DNA of 50,787 nt from Skermanella aerolata KACC 11604 (GTDB lineage Bacteria > Pseudomonadota > Alphaproteobacteria > Azospirillales > Azospirillaceae): contig NZ_AVFK01000045.1 in the NCBI RefSeq assembly GCF_000936425.1, positions 1 to 50,787 of the forward strand. The letters are read 5' to 3'. Below the pieces are notes generated by a model. It ran no database searches and was not told the origin of the DNA. It saw only the letters and a program-made list of their open reading frames with translations. A program made the translations under genes and the position numbers. Positions 37,076 through 43,471 of this stretch are shown here, piece by piece (position 1 is the stretch's first letter; every line of letters starts with the position of its first letter).

Positions 37076-37369
37076 TTAATGAAAGTCACATTTGTCCGAA
37101 AACGGCCGATACCGGACAGATCGCCTGGGCGCCAAGCCGATCTGAACTTCGGGATCGATCAGCCGCAGCCAGATCACGGTGATCAGCTTCAGGTGTTCCT
37201 TGCTGATGTAAAGCGGCAGTTCGGCCAGGATGGCGCGCAGGGCATCCGGACCGCAGGAAGCGAGAACCTGCAGGTCGAGCTTTTTCTGAGCGACAAGGTT
37301 CTCGTTGCTGGCGTAGGTGCCGCACTCCGACATCAGGTTCAGTTCATCGACCTGTGACGAAAGTGTCAT
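37076..37369 (-). CDS. Hypothetical protein, 97 residues
   Basis: The frame begins MTLSSQVDELNLMSECGTYA and continues ENLVAQKKLDLQVLASCGPD, ALRAILAELPLYISKEHLKL, with a C-terminal basic end. It is predicted mainly helical. No family is recognised and no strong ribosome-binding site is visible. Amino-acid composition and low-GC codons at several positions favour a real gene. It is on the same strand as the two small paralogues and may share their promoter region. Confidence 0.5.
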   Translation of the reverse strand: MTLSSQVDELNLMSECGTYASNENLVAQKKLDLQVLASCGPDALRAILAELPLYISKEHLKLITVIWLRLIDPEVQIGLAPRRSVRYRPFSDKCDFH

Positions 37370-37462
37370 AACTTGGCTGGTCAGAGTTCAGACGTGCATG
37401 GGGGCTTCGGCATGGTTTGGTGGATCATGCCGATGGCCGGTTACCCCAAAGTTAAAATGTTG

Positions 37463-37495
37463 AAGCCGACCCTGGGTGACCAAGGCCGGCTTTTT
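37463..37495 (+). terminator. Rho-independent terminator, plus strand
   Basis: AAGCCGACC (37463-37471) pairs with GGCCGGCTT (37484-37492; one mismatch) and is followed by TTT (a T-run 37491-37495). The orientation would stop rightward transcription. No rightward gene precedes it closely, so it may shield the small leftward genes. Confidence 0.55.
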
Positions 37496-37515
37496 CCATG
37501 GGGCACCGGCTATCT

Positions 37516-37605
37516 TCAAGATGCCACTACAACGAGTATAAACACGCAAATGACTCCGACGATGATGCCGGGCCATGGGATAACAAGACCGCCACCGAAA
37601 TCCAT
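37516..37605 (-). CDS. 29-residue single-span membrane peptide
   Basis: ATG at 37605 preceded by AAGGAGCTGTT, one of the best ribosome-binding sites in the window. The product is MDFGGGLVIPWPGIIVGVIC followed by VFILVVVAS: a Pro-containing N-terminus and one hydrophobic helix. It is similar in build to small accessory subunits or type I toxin peptides, but no family is recognised. It lies 10 bases behind another tiny frame. Confidence 0.5.
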   Translation of the reverse strand: MDFGGGLVIPWPGIIVGVICVFILVVVAS

Positions 37606-37615
37606 AACAGCTCCT

Positions 37616-37723
37616 TCAGGTCAGTTTCATAAAGGCGAGAAAAGTTGTCGTGATGATCATCAAGCCGATGGGCTGAATATCTGCTTGGCAGCGCTTGGTC
37701 GTGCCGTCCATTGGCTTCTTCAT
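37616..37723 (-). CDS. 35-residue small peptide with hydrophobic C-terminus
   Basis: ATG at 37723 overlaps the stop of the upstream frame as ATGA (37720-37723). The product MKKPMDGTTKRCQADIQPIG then LMIITTTFLAFMKLT has a polar half and a short hydrophobic half. Overlap upstream and a 10-base gap to the next good ribosome-binding site downstream suggest a coupled row of small genes. Function unknown. Confidence 0.35.
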   Translation of the reverse strand: MKKPMDGTTKRCQADIQPIGLMIITTTFLAFMKLT

Positions 37724-37944
37724 GGCAGTTGCGAAATGTTCTCAGTTGTGATTATTGTGAGTAGTGCAATCGTCCAGCCAGCCAGATAAAGGAACGTCTC
37801 CACAATCGTGCAGACATAGCCCGACCTTCTCCGTGTCGGCGTTGGCTTTTGCCGTGTCCCTCCGCGTGTCCCTGATGTGGACACGGTCGTCATGACGAGT
37901 CTGGCAATCGTCATGACGGTGGCGTCTAGATAGACTCTGTGCAT
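37720..37944 (-). CDS. Small ORF ending in a membrane helix
   Basis: The longest frame has 74 codons. The plausible part begins at an internal GTG and reads ETFLYLAGWTIALLTIITTE then NISQLP, a single transmembrane helix. Upstream residues are basic and threonine-rich and may not be translated. The stop overlaps the next start as ATGA. It is the first of three successive tiny membrane-peptide frames. No family recognised. Confidence 0.35.
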   Translation of the reverse strand: MHRVYLDATVMTIARLVMTTVSTSGTRGGTRQKPTPTRRRSGYVCTIVETFLYLAGWTIALLTIITTENISQLP

Positions 37945-38016
37945 CCTGCCTTAGGCGAGCAGGACAGTGCCGGACAACGAGCATGGTTCTGGGCTCGGAA
38001 CCTGGCCGGCATGGGG

Positions 38017-38625
38017 TCAGATGAGCGCCACAAGAAAGTCTTCGAGCACCTGATCGATGCCACTTGCACGTCGCAGATCGCCTGTCGAAGAAGACATCAG
38101 CTTTGACACCGCCCGATCGTATACGGCGATATTGACTTCACCGTTCAGGCGCGATGGATAGATGATTCCATCGACGGCAGCGGGATGTGAGTAGATCGCA
38201 AGCGACCATTTGCGGGCTAGCCACTGTGTTCGCCCGCGAACGACGTCGGAGGGAATGCCCATCCGCAACGGGCCATCACCGCGTAGATTGACCAAGCGCA
38301 AGGGAGTCGCGGTCTGAACCTGCGAATAGAGCCGATCATCGATCTCGACCTCCTCGATTTCAACGTCGCCGACCACACCGTCGCGGGCATCACGCAGGAT
38401 CGTCTCGACGAAGCAGACTTTCAGCGAAGAGCCGAGATAAAGCACCCCGAAGCGATTATCCGGCGCGCGCCGCCGCGGATCGCTGAAGCGAGAGGCATTT
38501 TTACCGAAGCCAAGCGGTTCTGGATAGGCGCAGCGGTGGATGCGCCCGAACGAGTGGCCAGTAGTGATCGTCTCAATATCGAGCTTCCCTCCGGCAAAAG
38601 CTGTAGTCGGCGCCGGACCAGCCAC
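38017..38625 (-). CDS. RES-domain toxin (NAD+-degrading)
   Basis: RES-domain toxins phosphorylyse or hydrolyse NAD+ and arrest growth. It has 202 residues with a GTG start at 38625 that overlaps the antitoxin stop by one base (TAGTG). The RES signature is visible: Arg in FGRIHR (residues 27-31), Glu74 in KVCFVETILRD and Ser158 in IIYPSRLNG, followed by NIAVYDRA. Length is typical. The order antitoxin-toxin and overlap support a functional pair. Confidence 0.9.
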   Translation of the reverse strand: MAGPAPTTAFAGGKLDIETITTGHSFGRIHRCAYPEPLGFGKNASRFSDPRRRAPDNRFGVLYLGSSLKVCFVETILRDARDGVVGDVEIEEVEIDDRLYSQVQTATPLRLVNLRGDGPLRMGIPSDVVRGRTQWLARKWSLAIYSHPAAVDGIIYPSRLNGEVNIAVYDRAVSKLMSSSTGDLRRASGIDQVLEDFLVALI

Positions 38626-39353
38626 TAAGCGAAGTCGCCGCGAGCAAGACTCTCCGCCACATCAAGGACGCGGACAGTATCACCCCTTCGCAGAGCGTCC
38701 TTCGCGGTTGACCCACGCAGTGCATTGTGGCGCTGTGTCAGGAACCGGTAGACGCCCCAAGGGCTGGATCCGAGGATCTCGAACAGCCGCGGCAGCGCCT
38801 CGAATGCCTTGCCATCTTCGTCGACCTGCCAAGCTGGAAAGCGATAGCCGCGCTTGGCACCATCAAGCCCAAGAAGCTCATGCTTCTGTCTCCGGGCATT
38901 GACAGTGACGCGCGACACCCCGAGACGCTCAGCGAAAGCATCGGCGTTTAACATATCCTCCTGGTCGAGGATTTGCGCCGCGCGAATGCGGCCGCGCGCG
39001 CGCGCGGCGTCGAAAGCCCGCTCGATCTGATCCGTGTCATCCGAGGCTGTCTGAACCTGCTCGATGCCTGCGAGCGGTTCAATCTTGTAATTGCCGGCGG
39101 CATCGACCTTGAAGGTGAAGCCATCAGCTTGACCGCTTTTCTCGCTACGACGGATGACTCGGCCGAGCACCTCGGCGATCTTCTGGACAGTGTCGACCTT
39201 CGGCGACAACGTTTTTAGCACATCGGGGGCGAGCGTTACAGCAAGGTTTTGCTCGCGCATCCGACCAGTCGCGCTTTTAAGCACGAGCGAACCTCCGACT
39301 CGCCTAGTCCGTCCGCCTTTACTCGTTCTCTGCAAGTTCTTCATGCTGATCAT
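38625..39353 (-). CDS. Xre/MbcA/ParS-type antitoxin
   Basis: Cognate antitoxin of the RES toxin, 242 residues from the ATG at 39353, preceded by GGAAGGAGGCAGCG. It is longer than the usual 120-160 residues: an N-terminal segment of about 110 residues (NLAVTLAPDVLKTLSPKVDT, VQKIAEVLGRVIRRSEKSGQ) precedes the DNA-binding part (NADAFAERLGVSRVTVNARR, about 145-165). The C-terminal DUF2384 toxin-binding region has FEILGSSPWGVYRFLTQRHN and TVRVLDVAESLARGDFA. The Xre part should repress the operon. Confidence 0.88.
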   Translation of the reverse strand: MISMKNLQRTSKGGRTRRVGGSLVLKSATGRMREQNLAVTLAPDVLKTLSPKVDTVQKIAEVLGRVIRRSEKSGQADGFTFKVDAAGNYKIEPLAGIEQVQTASDDTDQIERAFDAARARGRIRAAQILDQEDMLNADAFAERLGVSRVTVNARRQKHELLGLDGAKRGYRFPAWQVDEDGKAFEALPRLFEILGSSPWGVYRFLTQRHNALRGSTAKDALRRGDTVRVLDVAESLARGDFA

Positions 39354-39387
39354 CGCTGCCTCCTTCCTGTGGAAGGTGGCTAAATTT

Positions 39388-39420
39388 GGCAAGGGCGTCA
39401 AGTCCGTTAAGTTGGTTAAG
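39388..39420. promoter_or_regulatory. Four 9-bp-spaced hexamer repeats upstream of the RES/Xre pair
   Basis: On the plus strand GGCAAG (39388), GTCAAG (39397), GTTAAG (39406) and GTTAAG (39415) recur every 9 bp, 35-67 bases upstream of the antitoxin ATG at 39353. Likely a cooperative binding array for the Xre antitoxin. The remainder of 39354-40173 contains no convincing gene. Confidence 0.55.
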
Positions 39421-40173
39421 GAATGATACACCTGCGGAGATGATTACCATTGGTGAATAGGTTCATATCATCCCGCCTTGCTCACCTCGGCAGCGCCCTT
39501 CATCATCGTAGAGGGGGATACCATAGAATGGGCAGGACTATACGCTGAGCCAGTCTGCATCCATTTCTCTCAACCGCTCGCCGCACCAGATTTTGTGTCA
39601 ATGGGGGAAGAAACCGGCCCCAAACGCCGGAATAAGTTCGCGCGGTACGGGGGCCGTTGGAATCACAAGGCAATCGCCCTTGAAACCGACCGCCGAACTC
39701 GTCATATGGAAATAAATGGCGGAATATAACGGCAGGCGTAAATGAGGACTCAGATAGAAAGCCCTTGTCGTAAGCGCGCCTGCTTGGCCGTAAGCCGAGT
39801 TTCAGATCCTCGCGCTTAGAGTAAGGCTAAGCCATAACGGTCTTGTAGATTCTAATAGCTGCCATGATGCCCTTCACCACTTGAACCACGTCGCGCACAA
39901 TCGAGACGACCTTAAATATTGTTTTGAACTTAATTGCCTCCTTCTGATGCTTGATGATCAGACTGTCAGTGGCGACTGAACGACGCAATGGCGGGTCGCA
40001 CTGCTAATCCTTTTGTGCCTGTGTTATCGGCGCAGTCTCCGGCGTTCACTCATCGGGATCGCGCTGGGTTTTGCCTCGGGTCTCGGTGGCGATAGCCTCG
40101 GCAAACGTCATGGTGCTGTCCTGATGTTGTATGTGTTCAACCTATCCCGGCGATTTAGCATCGGTGACAATCA

Positions 40174-40359
40174 ATGGTGAATGAACGACTTGTCGAAACA
40201 GAGCGCGATCTACGGACCGCTCACGAGCGGATCAGGCAGATGACCAGGGAAATTGATCAGCGCGACGAACTAATCGGCCAACTCCAAGCCGAGGTTGAGC
40301 GCTTGCGTCAGCGGATAGTCCAATTTGAACAGCAGGATACTGAAGCTCATCCAAGTTAA
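40174..40359 (+). CDS. Small coiled-coil protein
   Basis: It has 61 residues, MVNERLVETERDLRTAHERI, RQMTREIDQRDELIGQLQAE, VERLRQRIVQFEQQ: almost wholly a charged heptad coiled coil. It resembles the coiled-coil starts of transposases or small structural proteins; no family is assigned. There is a CAATCA but no clear Shine-Dalgarno before the ATG. Confidence 0.5.
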   Translation: MVNERLVETERDLRTAHERIRQMTREIDQRDELIGQLQAEVERLRQRIVQFEQQDTEAHPS

Positions 40360-40402
40360 GTCAATCTTACATTGACACACCGCTGATTGCGCCCACTGGT
40401 GT

Positions 40403-40439
40403 CATAACTTCCGATAACGTTACATTATCGGAAGTTATG
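40403..40439. repeat. loxP-like palindrome: 15-bp arms, 7-bp spacer
   Basis: CATAACTTCCGATAA (40403-40417), spacer CGTTACA, then TTATCGGAAGTTATG (40425-40439), a perfect inverted repeat. Arm start ATAACTTC and overall layout mirror loxP (13-bp arms, 8-bp spacer), as expected of a tyrosine-recombinase core site or transposon resolution site. A smaller TGACAC/GTGTCA dyad (40373-40404) adjoins. Confidence 0.75.
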
Positions 40440-40467
40440 AGGAGCAGCGGGAATGGGCGATGGTGGC

Positions 40468-40631
40468 ACGGCTGTCGCTTTTCCTGGTTCACCGGAAACT
40501 CGAGCATTTTTGCCCGAATTAGCGGAACATCCCTCCAGGATCACCGGAATTTTGCTTGGCTCGGCGGAAATTCCCGTCCCGTCCTGGCCAACTTCAACCC
40601 CCGAAAGCCCCGCCGACCTCTTCTGGCGCAG
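40468..40631. repeat. 164-bp direct repeat, copy 1
   Basis: Matches 40928-41091 over the same 164 bp with scattered substitutions and no gaps; begins ACGGCTGTCGCTTTTCCTGG. It contains further short internal repeats of the CACCGGAA type. No coding signal I can defend. It is probably an end region of an older transposon (IS21-like is a guess). Confidence 0.8.
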
Positions 40632-40927
40632 AAGCCGCTCGTCGGCCACCGCCATTCCGTCCGGCAAGTACGATATCGCGTCCTCTGCGCCAGGGGCCGG
40701 ATGATGCGCTCCCGGCGCTCCACTTCCCGCCAAGCCTTATCGCTGGCCGACTGATGATTCGACCCAGTCCTGCCCCACGCCAGCACCTCTACGGGGAAAG
40801 CCCATGCCACGCGGTCCGCCGAACCTGGACAGATTTCCGGCGATCCTGGTAGAATTCCGCTGATCCAGGAAAACGGACCACATTGTTTTATCAAGCTTTT
40901 GTGTCCGGTGATTCAGGAAAGCTGACA

Positions 40928-41091
40928 ACGGCTGTCGCTTTTCCTGGTTCACCGGAAAACCGAGCATTTCCACCCGGATCAGCGGAACATCCCTCCACGA
41001 TCACCGGAATTTCGCCTGGCTCGGCGAAAATTCGCGTTCCATCCTGACCAACTTCAACCTCCGAAAGCTCCGCCGACCTCTTCTGGCACAG
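40928..41091. repeat. 164-bp direct repeat, copy 2, cut by IS6
   Basis: Second copy of the repeat at 40468-40631. It ends at the base before the IS6 left end (41092). A GGTTCACCGGAAACC motif of the same kind appears on the far side at about 42103. The IS6 therefore entered or deleted into this repeat. Confidence 0.8.
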
Positions 41092-42059
41092 GGATCTGTC
41101 AGCCTTCGGGGCAAGTTGAGCATTGAACAGACGTCTGACTACCAGAAGCTGTATCAGGCGACGGAGATCAGATCCCGCAACGCGGCCACCCGCTGCACTT
41201 GAATGGTCCGGCGGCGGGCGAGGGAGACGTTCTGGTTGATGTAGCTGGCCGATCGCAGGAAGTTGCGGACCTCGTCGAAGGCGCGGCAGAAGCGATGAGC
41301 CGCATCAAAATTCTTGAAGCCGCGCATCGGTCGATAGCGTACTTTTATGCTCCGGTGACTCTGCTCGATCACGTTGTTTTTGTACTGACTGGTGCGGTGA
41401 TCGACGTCCGTGCCGAGTTCCTCGGCAATAGCCCTGGGATAGCTGGTATGGCCGTCGGTTGTGACCTGCTCGGGCTCGACCTGGGTGACCGACCTGGCGG
41501 AGCGAAGGAAAGCCTTGGCCGCTGCCATGTCGCGGCTTTTGCTGAGGTAGACGTCGACCAGGTTACCGTCGCGATCGATCGCCCGGTAGAGATAGCACCA
41601 TTTACCGGCAATCTTGAGATACGTCTCGTCGACGTGCCAGCACCGGCCGGCTTTACCGGCCCGGCGCTTGCGTAGACCCTCGGCCAACATCGGCACCAGT
41701 TTGGCTTCCCAATCTCGCACCGCCTCGTGGGTGAACACGATGCCCCGGATCAGGAACATCTCCGCCAGATCACGCAGGCTCAGCTTGTAACGCAATCTCC
41801 AGAAGACCACGAGAAACACGATGTCCGTCGGGACCTGGACCCGGTTCAGCGCCGTGCCGGTCCGCTCGTTGAACCGCCGCCCACAATCCCGGCACCGAAA
41901 CCGCCGGAAGCCATGAACCGTTCGCCCCTCCCGCTCCGTAGTCGCCGACGAGTGGCAGTGCGGGCAGTTCATGGCGGCTCTCTTGATCTCTCAAAATGGG
42001 CTCGGGAACCTATCCGCTGGAAGCGCTCTCGGCAAGCTGCCCCGAGATCTGACAGAACC
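41092..42059 (-). mobile_element. Intact IS6-family insertion sequence (IR type B)
   Basis: 968 bp between GGATCTGTCAGCCTTCGGGG (41092) and, inverted, GGTTCTGTCAGATCTCGGGG (ending 42059). One complete transposase gene. The flanking octamers TGGCACAG and AAGGTGAC do not match, so there is no target duplication, as is common after IS6-mediated replicon fusion or deletion. Fragments of the same element lie at 11275, 12130 and 21632. Confidence 0.9.
41154..41972 (-). CDS. IS6-family transposase
   Basis: It has 272 residues. The N-terminal zinc ribbon (CPHCHSS, FRCRDCGRRFNERTGTALN), a helix-turn-helix (LSLRDLAEMFLIRGIVFTHE) and the DDE core are all present: CWHVDETYLK, VTTDGHTSYPRA and NNVIEQSHRSIKVRYR. 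Full length without frameshift and therefore a likely source of activity for the remnants. IS6 elements move by copying and join replicons. Confidence 0.93.
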   Translation of the reverse strand: MNCPHCHSSATTEREGRTVHGFRRFRCRDCGRRFNERTGTALNRVQVPTDIVFLVVFWRLRYKLSLRDLAEMFLIRGIVFTHEAVRDWEAKLVPMLAEGLRKRRAGKAGRCWHVDETYLKIAGKWCYLYRAIDRDGNLVDVYLSKSRDMAAAKAFLRSARSVTQVEPEQVTTDGHTSYPRAIAEELGTDVDHRTSQYKNNVIEQSHRSIKVRYRPMRGFKNFDAAHRFCRAFDEVRNFLRSASYINQNVSLARRRTIQVQRVAALRDLISVA

Positions 42060-42242
42060 AAGGTGACGGCATTGGGGCGATGACGGCCGGGTGCGGCACG
42101 GTTCACCGGAAACCCACTGTTTCTCGATACCATCAGCCTTATTCAGCTCTTTGACAACTGGTGGGGACGTCCCCCCGATGGACTCCGCTGTTATGCCAGT
42201 TTGCGCACCAAAATCATGCGTGATCTTTCCCGGCCGTCATCA

Positions 42243-43466
42243 TCATCCGGCACAGGAGCCGTCCTTCGTTGTCATTGGCGAAACCGGCGGTTGCATCCAT
42301 TCAGGAACGTGCTCGGCGATCAGCGCCCTGGTGAGCTGCGCACCGCGCCGGCTCAGGCGGTCGATCCAGTCCTCGCTCATGGCGGAGAAATCCGTAGGAT
42401 AGGCGTAGGCTTCCTCCCGCGTTACCAGATCGGCAGGCGGGTATTTCAGCTGCCTGTCGTCCTGGCCGAGATAGGGGAGCAGGACCCTGCGCAGCTTGCC
42501 GGCTGCCTGCAACTCGAACAGCCGTTTGATACCAGCGTTCTGCGCCCGGTCGTGGATGCAGGCGATAGCGCTCTGCAGGCGAGCGATTAGAAACTGACTA
42601 GGTGGATCGTGACGCAGCCCGTACCCGGCACGGCAACAGATGATGGTGTCAATCTCCTGGACATTAAGGCTGACAGTCGGGTCGCGGTCCGGCCAGAGCG
42701 GGGCGAGGCCGAGATTGTCGTACACGCCGCCATCGGTGAGAATGACCCGTTCGATCCGCCGGGACCCGTCACGCTTGTCGAAGGGAAGCACCTCGTCCAA
42801 GGCCGGCAGGAACATCGGGTAGGCGGCCGATGCGGTCACCACATGCGCAAGGCTGATGTCCGGCTGCGCAAGCCGCCCCAGGCGCCAGGAACCGGACTCG
42901 CGCGGCGTGAAATAGAAGGCTGACCCGGTGCGCAGCTCCGCGGCATTGACGATCAGCAGGGGCGTTCGGTCCTTCAGGTCGCCAACCCGCTTACCCTTGA
43001 AGAGCGCATCGTCCACCGCCCGTCGGAAGATGGTGGTCCGGCTGGCAAATCGCCGGAATGGCAGATGCCAGTCCGCAATCCGCCAGTTCGGGCGCAGGCG
43101 AGCCGGCAGAAGAAAGCTGCCGAGCCAGAACGACCATTTCAGGGCGATCAGCAGCAGGTTGGCGGTGCCAAGGAGTGCCCAGCAGGCGAGCGCCTTGAGG
43201 CCTTCGCTGGTGGTGAACGCTGCGCGGAGAGTTGGACGGGCAAGACCCTGCCGCAGGACGGCCCGGACCTGCGCCTCGAACTGCTCGAACGAGCCGTCAT
43301 GCGCGGCATAAAGCCCGCCGATGACACTGCCGCCCGAGACGGTTGAGAGCACTCTGACTTGGTCTAGAATACCGAGCTCCTGCAAGGTCCGCAGGCAGCC
43401 GAGATGAAACGCCATGGCGCGCGCGCCGCCGCCCGAGAGCGCAATTCCTACTCTAAGCTCATGCAA
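42243..43466 (-). CDS. Patatin-like phospholipase with membrane-like insertion (candidate effector)
   Basis: Serine lipase of the patatin family; CapV-type relatives kill phage-infected cells by degrading membrane phospholipids. The TTG at 43466, 5 bases behind the upstream stop and preceded by GAGAGGAG, gives 407 residues; longer frames to 43607 run over the upstream gene. The oxyanion motif SGGGARAMAFHLG is at 11-23, the nucleophile Ser44 in STVSGGS and the second dyad residue Asp245 in TDGGVYDN. Residues 91-121 (LKALACWALLGTANLLLIAL, then WSFWLGSFLLP) are strongly hydrophobic, like a membrane hairpin. Third and last gene of the operon. Effector role is inferred from the neighbours. Confidence 0.85.
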   Translation of the reverse strand: MHELRVGIALSGGGARAMAFHLGCLRTLQELGILDQVRVLSTVSGGSVIGGLYAAHDGSFEQFEAQVRAVLRQGLARPTLRAAFTTSEGLKALACWALLGTANLLLIALKWSFWLGSFLLPARLRPNWRIADWHLPFRRFASRTTIFRRAVDDALFKGKRVGDLKDRTPLLIVNAAELRTGSAFYFTPRESGSWRLGRLAQPDISLAHVVTASAAYPMFLPALDEVLPFDKRDGSRRIERVILTDGGVYDNLGLAPLWPDRDPTVSLNVQEIDTIICCRAGYGLRHDPPSQFLIARLQSAIACIHDRAQNAGIKRLFELQAAGKLRRVLLPYLGQDDRQLKYPPADLVTREEAYAYPTDFSAMSEDWIDRLSRRGAQLTRALIAEHVPEWMQPPVSPMTTKDGSCAG

Positions 43467-43471
43467 ATCCG

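Noticed and set aside
39478-39729. 83-codon frame with TTG start
   Set aside because: No ribosome-binding site and no similarity that I can see; kept out for lack of support.
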